Source: Mantamonas sphyraenae | Lineage: Eukaryota; CRuMs; Mantamonadidae | Assembly: GCA_026936335.1 (NCBI GenBank) | Contig: JAPMXV010000037.1 | Location: 231,503 to 295,502, forward strand | Direction of reading: 5' to 3' | Length of the DNA stretch: 64,000 nucleotides | Shown: one piece after another, positions 55,301 to 64,000 of the stretch | Position numbering within the stretch: position 1 is the first letter of the stretch | Layout: the number at the start of each line of letters is the position of its first letter | Program-made: the position numbers and the translations under genes | Notes under the pieces: model-generated | What the model was told of the DNA's origin: nothing | The model's database searches: none | Seen by the model: the letters and a program-made list of their open reading frames with translations, nothing else

Positions 55301-58300
55301 GGACCGTGGCGACCATCTGCTGATTGGTGGCCAGTTTCGCAGTGGGTACGGCAGCTCAAACCACAAACGAATCATCCGCTTCTACTACGACTCGTTGGAG
55401 GTGCGCATCGTGAACCACGTGCCCACCACATCCAGCTTTCACGTTTCCTCGTTTGCCGAGTGGAACGGCGAGCTGTTTGTAGGCGGACGACAGATCTCAG
55501 AGTACGGCACATATGGACTGGCAAAGTTGAGGATCGAGAACGGCCTTCTGTCCTACTTTCGCCTCAATCTGGCACGCAACAATTTCCATCTGGCGCCCAA
55601 CCAGGACGTGCACGTGGTCAAGTCTCTGGCAAAATGCCAGCGTTTCCCACTGAGCCAAGGCTTCTGCAAGTCCGTCATCACGTGGCAGGTGGGAGTCAAC
55701 GGCAACGCCAACTTTACGCAACTGGACGAGTCTGCTCGTTTGTTGGCGAGTGTGAATGGTGACGCAGGCTGCGCCGAAGCATCCAGGCTGTTTGCATGCG
55801 CCACTGTGTTTCCTGGCTGTCATGCAGACACGGCGGTGGTGCCCGTGTGCAGACAAACATGTTTGTCCATGCAGGCACACTGCAACGCACCCTTTTTGCA
55901 ATGCTCCGAACTTCCCCTGACCGACTGCTTCCCGAGCACAGTCGCCGTCACCAACACCAGTGTCTCCCGTGCTCCGGCTGCGCTTGGCATTCCATTGCTG
56001 GTTTCGGGTGTGGGGTTCCGCCCTGCCACAGGCATTGTGGTGTCGTTCGGAAGGCTGTCCTCAGCCTGCGTGTACGAAACGCCCACGAGTGTGCGCTGTG
56101 TGACGCCCAAGCTCCCGTTGGGGAACCATTCCGTCGAGGTGTCGTTTGATGGCGGCGTCAGCTTCACCTCGGGCAGTGGGGTGTCGATCGAGACCGTGTT
56201 GCCGTCGGTGGAGTCTATCACGCCCGCCAGTGTTCCACTGGATGGTGGTCCCACCATCACTGTGACTGGTCGGGGCCTCCTGGACGCACAGGGAGTGCAC
56301 GGGTCGTTGAGAGTACGCATCGGCGCCTCCCCGCCGGTGTTTGTCAACATCAGTGGCACTCCGGTGACGTTTACCATGCCCTCGCTGCTGGGCAGGGTCA
56401 ACGTGAGTGTGGGTGAGTTTGTCTCTGTTCCAGTGGAGGTGTCCACCAACGCGGGTGCGTCGTACACCGCCGACGGGCGCTCGCTGCGTGTGTTTGGCGA
56501 CCCGGTGTTCAACCGCACCGCGCCAGAGTATGGAAACGGGGCTGGAGGCACTGTGCTCAGTGTCACCGGCGTGTACCCTTCGGGCATCCCGGGCATCACC
56601 GTCAAACTCAACTCGTCGCTGTGGGAATCGGCACCCCTTGTTGCCACTGCCGTCAGCTCCTCCCTGCTGCGTGTGGTCACGCCGGCTGCACCGTCGGCCG
56701 TCCCCACTCGGCCCCTGCAGCTGGACGTGTGGGTGTCGCTCAATGGGCGCGATTGGATACGCACCAGCGGGCCCGGCACCTTGACCTACCATGGTCCCGT
56801 CAGTGTCTCTGGCGTCAGCGTCGCCAAGGTGCCCGCCGGATTGCATGTGCCCCTGGACGTCAGCGGCATGGGATTTCTTCCGGGCAACGGGATTGTGGCC
56901 TCGTTTGGGGGCTCCACCGCCCCGTGTGCGTACGGCACGGCATCACGTGTGCAGTGCAACACGCCCCTGCTGGGCGAGGGTTCACATGCTGTCACCGTGT
57001 CGCTGGACTCGGGACAGACGTTCACGTCGGGTGGGGTCGTGTCTGTGCAGGCCGTGCATCCGAGTGTGCAGTCCATCGCGCCCACCAGCGTCCCTGTGGG
57101 CGGCGGCACCGTGCTCAATCTCACCGGCATCGATGTGCTCAACGTCCCCGGGCTGCCCAACTCGCTGCAGGTGTGGATCAAGACGCCGGCGGGGGTGTTT
57201 GCCAACATCAGTGCGACCCCGGTGTCGTTTGCCGTCCCGTCGCTTGTGGGCCAGCTCATCATTGCTGGCGGTGATTTCGTGTCGGTTGCCGTGGAGGTGA
57301 CCACCAACGCTGGGTCGACATGGACGACCGACGGACGCACCCTGCGCGTGTACACCCCTTCGGTGTTTGCCGGTGTGACCCCGAATGTGATGCGGTTCAC
57401 CGGCGGGACCCGAATCAGCATTTCGGGCAAGTCGGCTGTGGTGGATGACACCACGCTGCTGCGACTGCGTGACAACAGCGACTGGGAGTCACAAACACGG
57501 GTGGTGAGCCGCCAAGGAGCCGCGCTGGTGGCCACTATGCCCGAGTACAAACGCCTTGATGGGAACACGACCACGCTGGATGTGTGGGTGGCTCTCAATG
57601 GCGTGGATTGGGTGGACACCGGGTTGCAGCTGACGGGCTTCGGCGCACCCACAATCACTGCGGTGCAGCCGAGGCAAAAGACGCCCGGAACGGCAGTGCA
57701 GGTGGTCGTTACAGGCTCAGGGTTTGTCAACACGGGACGTGTGGTAGTGCGCTTGGGTTCGGGCTTTGAGTTTTCGCCAGCCATCGTCACTGCCACGGCC
57801 ATCACCATTGTGTCGCCCGTCGAGCATCTCCAGGGCCGATACACCGTGGAAGTGAGCATGGATGGCCAGCTGTACGACTCCAATCCTGCCGTCCAGTTTG
57901 ATGTCATCCCGCCGTCCACGGTGGTCGCATGCCCGCTGAACACGGAGCCGTCTGTGCCTGTGCCTGCTTCGGAAGCCGATTGTCTGTGCAAGCGTGACTT
58001 TTACAATCCGGACAAGCAAGCAGGAAAGACCTGCCTGGAGTGTCCACCCAATGCCGACTGCACAGGTGGCCTCAACCAGCCTGTGGCCAAGCCAGGCTTC
58101 TTTGCAGCCACGGCAACGCCAGGTGCGTACAACTTTGTTGCTTGTGCTGTGCCCTCTGCGTGTCTCGGAGGCGCCAGCAGCGGGTGCGCGACTGGTTACC
58201 AGGGCACGCTGTGTGGCACATGCAGTCCTGGGTTCTACCGTCTGGGCAGCACGTGTCAGCCCTGCCAGCAGGGCTCAGGGGGGACCATAGCCGTGCTGAT

Positions 58301-59858
58301 TGTCCTGTTTGTGCTCTACTTGTTCTTTGTCAAGCGGCAGGTGCGTGCGAGTCGCAAGAGCACGGGCAGGGTGGCGGCACTGGCCATCACGCACCTGCAG
58401 GTGATGAGCACGTTTAGCGAGTACCGCCTCAACTGGCCCTCCAGTGTGCAAACCGTGTTCAACTACTTTTCGCTGGCCAACTTCAACGTGGAGACGGCGG
58501 CGCCCGAGTGTTCCGTGGCAGATGGGTGGACGTTTGAGACACGATTCTGGATCACCATGATCCTGCCTGCCGTGGTGGCTGTTGGATTGCTACTGCGTGT
58601 GGCGGGCCAGTTTCTGCATGCCCGGTGGGTCATGAAGTACAGCGAAGGCTTCCGACAAGCGCACCCGGGCTTTTGTGCGGAACCCGATGGATCGATGCCC
58701 AAGTGGCGCTTTGTGCTGAGCTTGCTGCGGCACAACATTGCCTCCTTCTTCACCGAGGCAGAGGTTGTGGATCAGGAGACCTTTAGACTGTTGGTCAACG
58801 AAATGCTCTTTACCATGGGTTTGCTGTACATCACACTGTGCTCGCGCGTGTTGGAGGTGTTTGACTGCACCCAGCTGCGTGTGGGCGTGTCGGTGATGGA
58901 TGCGGCGCCCGATGAGCAGTGCTGGGGAGCCTCGGGCATGCACGCTCGCCTGGTTCTGCCTGGCCTGGTGTTTGCAGTCCTGTATGTGCTGGGAACGCCA
59001 TTGTTGTTCTTTCTCATCGTGCTCACCGGCAGGGACACGCAAACGCGGCAGGGAACGGAGTTCCGGCAGAAGTTCTCCACCATCTACAACAAGTATTCCC
59101 CTCGCTTCTTCTGGTTCGAAGGCATGGTGCTGCTGCGCAAGGTGGCGGTGGTGGCGGTCAAGACATTTGCCACTACCCTGCCGGCGCTGCAGGGATTGCT
59201 GGGCATGCTGGTCATGGGCGGGGCCGCGCTGGTGCAGACCTCCAACAAGCCGTACAAGACCACCATGATGAACAACCTGGAGACCATTCTGCTGGTCGAG
59301 TCCATCCTGTTGCTGGTTGCTGGGATGGTGTTCCAGACTGGCAGTGCCGTGCGGAGCCAGGACCAGTGGGGTTTGGTGACCACAGCAGTCGCGTTCAGTG
59401 TGCTGGCCGTCTCTGTGTGGTATGTGCTCAAAGACGTGTGGAACGCCGTGCAAGAACGACGGCGCGAGAGCAGCGGCCACAATTCGACGGTCGATGCGTT
59501 TGTGACCAAACTTCGTCCCTTGTTTCATGCCGACTACCACGCCCGGCTGGAGTCCGTTGCCAAGGATGGAAAGTTGCTGGAAAGGGACATGAAGAAGGCA
59601 GTGGAGGAGATGGCGTCGCTTCAGATGCTGTCCCACGACGCCATGGTGGAACAGATGCAAAAGACCTCTGGGGCAATCGAAGAGGAGATGCTGATCATGG
59701 CAGTCGCCTTTTGCGAACGCAACGAAGATGCGGCGTTGGCCAGGGTGATTGATCTTGTGGGTGGCCGCGAGGGGCTGCTGACCCGGATTTCGGTGCGTAT
59801 GGGCAAGAGTAGCGCACGCAAGCAGAAGAGCATGGATGTGGAGATGGAGGAGATGTGA
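46303..59858 (+). CDS. Giant Rax2-like/CRD/IPT multidomain membrane protein
   Basis: Exons 46303-46702 and 46906-59858 join in phase to 4450 residues. After a signal peptide (MMRCLIILLFVLPLIFASS) some 3000 residues consist of repeated blades with the motif LYVGGxF / VFVGGEFQAANGVANLGMYN, the pattern of fungal Rax2 and other beta-propellers. A Cys cluster near 1180 (CANCTKAAKQLFCHKW, CRSECLKFAHTC) and another near 3040-3140 (CHADTAVVPVCRQTCLSMQA) resemble Frizzled-type CRDs. About five IPT/TIG domains (3150-3800; VESITPASVPLDGGPTITVT) follow, then a Cys-rich ephrin-receptor-like module (CLECPPNADCTGG, CGTCSPGFYRLGSTCQPC). Six or so membrane helices from about 3930 (IAVLIVLFVLYLFFVKR, FWITMILPAVVAVGLLL, LVLPGLVFAVLYVLG) lead to a cytosolic tail with a coiled coil. 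It looks like an adhesion or sensory surface protein. Confidence 0.85.
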
Positions 59859-59998
59859 GGAATGCATTGTGTAGTGGGTGGGGAGGGGAGGGTGAGTTGG
59901 AGGATGTGGGAATGTGAATGGAAGGACCGATTTGCCGACGAGGGGATGGTTGGGTGGTGGGTGGGGAGGTGTGGGGTGGTTGAGTGGGAAAGAATGGT

Positions 59999-62900
59999 TC
60001 ATTCGAGGCGTTGGCGTTTGGAGGAGGAGGAGGAGGAGGAGGAAGGGGCTTTGCGCTTTGGGAGGGTGAAGGAGGGGATGGGGTAGGCGTTGACGAGTGC
60101 ATAGGTGGTGGGGCGTGTGGTGATGTGGGGTGTGATGCGGTCGATGAGGGTGTGGAGGAGGGTGTGCAGTGTGGCGTCGCTGGGTTTGGGGTTGTCGAGC
60201 CAGGCGATCTTGAGGGAGAGGGAGGTGACACCGCGGCTGAGGGTGTTCTTGATGGCACCTTGCACCTGCAGGCTGGTGAGGCGTGGCCTGAGGAGACGGA
60301 CAAAGAAGGCCAGGTCGACAGGCGGCACGCCAACGTTGCCCAGCGCAAGGATGATGTGTCGCACCAGGGACTTCAGGTCGCCATTGTTGGTCAGCTCACG
60401 CAGTGCCTGGTGCTCGTGTGCGTGCTGATGGCGAGGGTGCTTGGCTGCGCGTGCCTTCATGTGTGCCAGCAGCGTCTGGAACTCCCGCGCCGTGCAGCTG
60501 CCACGCTCGTCGCTGTGGCCTATGATCCAGCCACTGCGCACAGACTCAGGATGCCACCCTTCCACCATGGTGGTGGGAAGGTGGTGATCGTAGTCGCATT
60601 GGGTCCAGTGTGGGTCGCTGTCGTTGTCAGCAGGGCGTCGTGCTTCCTGCAGCCACAGCTGGGTCTGCTTGTGCTTCTTCCAGGTGGTGGGATGGGGCCT
60701 GTCGCCGAGAGTGTCCATCTCTGTCATGAGAAGGTGGAGGAGGGCGTAGTTGGGGTCACCGTGGTCGTGTGGCTCCTTCAACCAGCACACCTTCAACCCA
60801 GCCTTTGTCACACCCATGGCCAGACCAGCGCTGATGATGGCAGTGCTGCACGCCTGTCGATCCACTTCAAGGCCAAGAAGGGTGAGACAGAGGGCCATGT
60901 CGCCCTGGGAGAGGGGAATGTTGCCCAGAGCGAGCTGAACCTGTCGGACGAGCGTGCGCAGGGTGCCATGGCAGACCACAACACGCGCCTGCAGGGACAT
61001 GAGGTCAGGCTTGTTGTCGATGGGATGCTCATTGGCCAGGGTGTGCATGTGGTTCAGCAGTGCCGTGTGCTCCTTCTTGTTGCTGTGGCTGCGCTCGCTC
61101 GTGCGCCACTGTGTCCAGCCACTGCACACAACACCATCTGGCAGTCCATCCTCCACGGCCATCATCTCTTCCTCGGTGGGCTCGGGCAGAACAAGCTCGG
61201 AGATGTCGAGTGAGTTGACGTCGTCGATGGTGGTGGGTCGGGTGGTGATGTGGGGTGTAATGCGGTCGATGAGGGTGTGGAGGAGGGTGTGCAGTGTGGC
61301 GTCGCTGGGTTTGGGGTTGTCGAGCCAGGCGATCTTGAGGTAGAGGGAGGTGACGCCGCGGGTGAGGGTGTTGCCGATGGTAGGGGATAACAGCCTGTAA
61401 GTGACGCGTGGCCTGAGAAGGCGGACAAAGAAGGCCAGGTCGACAGGCGGCACGCCAACGTCGCCCAGCGCCAGGATGATGTGCCGCAACAGGGACTTCA
61501 GGCTGCCGTTGTTGATGAGCTCACGCAGTGCATGGTGCTCGTGTGTGTGCTGATGGCGAGGGTGCTTGGCTGCGCGTGCCTCCATGTGTGCCAGCAGCGT
61601 CTGGAACTCCCGCGCCGTGCAGCTGCTCCGCTCGTCGCATGTTGCAGCACCGGTCCAGCCACTGCGCACAGACTCAGGGCGCCATTGTTCCTCGGTGGTG
61701 GTGAGGTGGTGGTCGTAGTTGCATTGTGTCCAGTGTGGGTCGCTGTCGTTGTCTGCAGGGCGTCGTGCTTCCTGCAGCCACAGCTGGGTCTGCTCGTGCT
61801 CCTTCCAGGTGGTGGGATGGGTTCTGCTGCCAAGTGTGTCCATCTCTGTCATGAGCAGGTGGAGGAGGGCGTAGTTGGGGTCGCCGTGGTCGTGTGGCTC
61901 CTCCAGCCAGCACACCTTCAACCCATCCTTTGTCACTCCCATGGCCAGACCAGCGTGGAGGATAGTAGCACTGCACGCCTGTTGATCCGTGTCATGGCCG
62001 AGAAGGGTGAGACAGAGGGCCATGTCGCTCTGGGAGAGGGGAATGTTGCCCAGAGCGAGCTGAATCTGACGGACCAGCGTGTTCATGGTGCCATGGCAGA
62101 CCACAACACGCGCCTGCAGGAACACGTGGTCGGGAATGTCGTCGATGGGATGCTCGTTGGCCAGGTCGTGCACGTGCTTCAGCAGTGCCGTGTGCTCCGT
62201 CTTGTTACTGTGGCTGCGCTCTTCACTGCGCCAGTTCTGCGACCACCCTTTGCGCACAACGACAGCGGGCAACTTGCTCTTCATGTCCACGCCTGATTTC
62301 TTCCGTACGCCGTTGTCTCCGTTCTTGGCCCTCCTTCCCTGTGTGCTCGACGTTCCTGTCTCTGTGCCACTCCCAGCCGTGACCCTGATCCTGCGCTGTC
62401 CGCTGCCTTTCTTCTTTTGGGGACCAGTACGTCGGCTGCTGTGGCCTCTGCGGCGTTGTGTGCGGCCTCTATCTGTGCGTTGCGGCTCCCATTCGTCCGT
62501 GTCCTCCTGCTCCATGTCGTCTGCGTCGTCGCTGCTGTCGTCTTGCGGCATGTACTCCTCATCCATGGCATCGCCAGTGTCTGCAAAGCTGAGCGAGCCC
62601 TGAGTTTCCAACTCGTCGTCCACGTGCTGCTGGGTTGCGTCGTCTGCCTCGACGTCTTCTTCGTACGCCTCCATCCATGAGCTGGACATCCACTGTGGGT
62701 TGCTGGAGATTGACGGTGGTTCTCGGTGGCCAAAGTTCAGGAACATCAGGTCCTCCACGTCGCCGGTGTCATGTGTGTGTGTGTCCTGGTCTGCGTCGTC
62801 GTCGTCGCTGTCTCCAGTCTGCTGTGTGGCCTGGTGGGAGGAGGAAGACGATGTGGTGGTGGATGTGGTCCGTGTGATGCCGACAAAGGCAGGGCTGATG

Positions 62901-63178
62901 CGTTTGGGGACGCGGTTGTGGTTTGTGGTGCGTTGAGCAGGCGAAGGGTGCGACGGAGTCTGAGCGAAGTGCATCTGGGCGGTTTGTCGCGGCTGAGGAG
63001 GCGGCGGAGGAGGGTATGCGAAGTATGGGTGGCCCTGATGAGGGTATGCGTGGTACTGCTGGGAGTGGGTGTTGACTGGGACCCAGATGATGGGTGGTTG
63101 TGGGTGTTGGTACGGGTTTTGTACGCCTTGGACGGGCAGCATGTTCGGAAACGGCTGGGCAGCCATGGGAGGGACCAT
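59999..63178 (-). CDS. Subtelomeric protein with ABAB domain duplication, function unknown
   Basis: Single exon, 1059 residues, closest gene to the telomere. The N-terminus (to about 300) is Pro/Gln/Tyr-rich, then Ser and Asp-rich, then basic (KKKGSGQRRIRV), and the C-terminus is KRKAPSSSSSSSSKRQRLE; both basic parts look like nuclear signals. The rest is two nearly identical halves of about 360 residues. Each half has module A (EHTALLKHVHDLANEHPIDD, LVRQIQLALGNIPLSQSDMA, DPNYALLHLLMTEMDTLG) and module B (REFQTLLAHMEARAAKHPRH, SLLRHIILALGDVGVPPVDL, PSDATLHTLLHTLIDRITPH). A and B align with each other as well (LVRQIQLALGN versus LLRHIILALGD), so the present gene reflects two rounds of duplication. 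Helical, no known family. Probably one of a subtelomeric gene family. Confidence 0.75.
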   Translation of the reverse strand: MVPPMAAQPFPNMLPVQGVQNPYQHPQPPIIWVPVNTHSQQYHAYPHQGHPYFAYPPPPPPQPRQTAQMHFAQTPSHPSPAQRTTNHNRVPKRISPAFVGITRTTSTTTSSSSSHQATQQTGDSDDDDADQDTHTHDTGDVEDLMFLNFGHREPPSISSNPQWMSSSWMEAYEEDVEADDATQQHVDDELETQGSLSFADTGDAMDEEYMPQDDSSDDADDMEQEDTDEWEPQRTDRGRTQRRRGHSSRRTGPQKKKGSGQRRIRVTAGSGTETGTSSTQGRRAKNGDNGVRKKSGVDMKSKLPAVVVRKGWSQNWRSEERSHSNKTEHTALLKHVHDLANEHPIDDIPDHVFLQARVVVCHGTMNTLVRQIQLALGNIPLSQSDMALCLTLLGHDTDQQACSATILHAGLAMGVTKDGLKVCWLEEPHDHGDPNYALLHLLMTEMDTLGSRTHPTTWKEHEQTQLWLQEARRPADNDSDPHWTQCNYDHHLTTTEEQWRPESVRSGWTGAATCDERSSCTAREFQTLLAHMEARAAKHPRHQHTHEHHALRELINNGSLKSLLRHIILALGDVGVPPVDLAFFVRLLRPRVTYRLLSPTIGNTLTRGVTSLYLKIAWLDNPKPSDATLHTLLHTLIDRITPHITTRPTTIDDVNSLDISELVLPEPTEEEMMAVEDGLPDGVVCSGWTQWRTSERSHSNKKEHTALLNHMHTLANEHPIDNKPDLMSLQARVVVCHGTLRTLVRQVQLALGNIPLSQGDMALCLTLLGLEVDRQACSTAIISAGLAMGVTKAGLKVCWLKEPHDHGDPNYALLHLLMTEMDTLGDRPHPTTWKKHKQTQLWLQEARRPADNDSDPHWTQCDYDHHLPTTMVEGWHPESVRSGWIIGHSDERGSCTAREFQTLLAHMKARAAKHPRHQHAHEHQALRELTNNGDLKSLVRHIILALGNVGVPPVDLAFFVRLLRPRLTSLQVQGAIKNTLSRGVTSLSLKIAWLDNPKPSDATLHTLLHTLIDRITPHITTRPTTYALVNAYPIPSFTLPKRKAPSSSSSSSSKRQRLE

Positions 63179-63840
63179 GTACCCGTAGCTGTGGCGGAGA
63201 CGGGAGGGGAAGGGCGGGGTGGGAACGGTGAGCGGAAGGCGGGATGGACGCCGTCAGGGCAGAAGCGGGGGTGAAGGGAGGCTGGGACGAGCAGAGAGGG
63301 AAAACGGAGGAGATTGGCAGACCGGGAAACTGGCAACGGGGAGGGCAGTGACAGGGGAGAGAGGATCGGAGAGGAGCTGAAAAGGCAGCAGCGGTGGTGA
63401 TGGGGAAGTGGAGATGCAGGGGAGGAGTGCAGGGAAGGGACGGAGGCATAGAGGGGGCAAGCAAGCGGGAGAAGCGGGCAGTCAGAAAACGGAGTGGAAG
63501 GCAGAACGCACGCTGGGTAGGTGTTGGGTGTGTGTTGTTGCTTTTGAGTGCTTGAGTAGTCTTTGCCCATGATGGTGGTGGTGGTACTGGAGTGTATGTG
63601 GATTGTGTTGGACTGGTGGAGGGTGTCGTGGGTGTTGGAGATACTTTTGGTTGAAGGCGGATGGGCAGTGCTGACTGCGCGGCGTTGCAAAATGACGGCC
63701 ACTCACCAGCAGCATTTCCACTCCCACCCATTGCCCACTGCCCCATGTCACCACCCAACTCAGCCACCCAGCCAGCAGACACAAGCACAACTCACATGAC
63801 ATAGACCGGACTCAGCATTTAACAATCCAACACAATAGGG
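63179..63840. other. Subtelomeric region without a supported gene
   Basis: About 660 bases between the last gene and the telomere. Strongly purine-rich on the plus strand from 63190 to 63500 (GGGAGAGG-type sequence), then lower GC content to 63840. It probably holds the promoter and 5' leader of the ABAB gene. Several frames are open on the minus strand but they read as Ser/Pro-rich low complexity, and I see no coding evidence. Confidence 0.6.
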
Positions 63841-64000
63841 GTATGGTTAGGGTTAGGGTTAGGGTTAGGGTTAGGATTAGGGTTAGGATTAGGGTTAGGG
63901 TTAGGGTTAGGGTTAGGGTTAGGGTTAGGGTTAGGGTTAGGGTTAGGTTAGGTTAGGGTTAGGGTTAGGGTTAGGGTTAGGGTTAGGGTTAGGGTTAGGG
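63841..64000. repeat. Telomere, (TTAGGG)n with a few variant units
   Basis: About 26 tandem TTAGGG units running to the last base, G-rich strand pointing outwards as expected at a right chromosome end. Variant units TTAGGA occur twice near 63871-63892 and two truncated TTAGG units near 63943-63952. The window therefore ends at a natural chromosome end, with the array cut off by the assembly. Confidence 0.98.

Noticed and set aside
63179-63802. Pro/Ser-rich minus-strand frames in the subtelomere as a gene
   Set aside because: Overlapping frames of equal length on the same strand, no motif, and skewed base composition explain them.
1-64000. CRISPR arrays, insertion sequences, tRNA or rRNA genes
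   Set aside because: No direct-repeat/spacer pattern, transposase motif, tRNA box A/B pair or rRNA sequence was seen on reading; a tRNAscan and Rfam search would be decisive for small RNAs.

Overview
The window is the right-hand end of a eukaryotic chromosome. It finishes in a (TTAGGG)n telomere from about 63841 to 64000 and carries about 27 protein genes interrupted by short GT-AG introns. The DNA is GC-rich, most genes have one to four introns, genes are packed tightly on both strands, and many proteins have long Ser, Gln, Gly or acidic low-complexity tracts. A MEIG1-like gene, a gustatory-receptor-like gene, COPII and folliculin genes and a TTAGGG telomere point to a free-living, flagellated unicellular eukaryote of the choanoflagellate or apusomonad kind. 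The sequence alone does not settle the species. I found no rRNA, tRNA, CRISPR or transposon gene.

Layout. 1-8862: polo-like kinase (cut by the window edge), folliculin, a head-to-head pair of secreted class-3 lipases, and a protein with two GT31-like glycosyltransferase domains. 8962-15505: ankyrin protein, a Cbp4/UQCC3-like bc1 assembly factor, folylpolyglutamate synthase, a MEIG1-like protein whose 3' end overlaps it antisense, and a PTC7-type phosphatase. 15563-24804: a gustatory-receptor-like membrane protein, a RING/coiled-coil protein, a Sec23/Sec24-like protein, an APE1-type endonuclease and a UbiA-like membrane protein. 24916-33886: a threonine aldolase-aldehyde dehydrogenase fusion, a conserved-looking membrane protein of unknown role, and an NT5C2-type nucleotidase. 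34413-44230: a secreted His/Trp-rich giant, an S28 peptidase, tafazzin and a YeeE/YedE-type transporter. 44629-63178: a leucine-rich-repeat protein, a 4450-residue adhesion/receptor-like protein and a subtelomeric protein built as an ABAB duplication. The last 0.8 kb is subtelomere and telomere.

How genes relate. There are no operons, but at least five gene pairs are divergent with about 50-130 bases between start codons, so bidirectional promoters are likely. Several genes serve mitochondria (bc1 assembly, PTC7 phosphatase, tafazzin, and possibly UbiA and the aldolase fusion). Several more encode secreted or surface proteins, increasingly so towards the telomere.

Several well-conserved genes are broken by a single-base frame change. 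In most, adding or removing one base in a short run restores an obvious family alignment. Assembly indels are the simplest cause, although in three places a very short GT-AG intron would also restore the frame. Coordinates of broken genes are given as whole spans.
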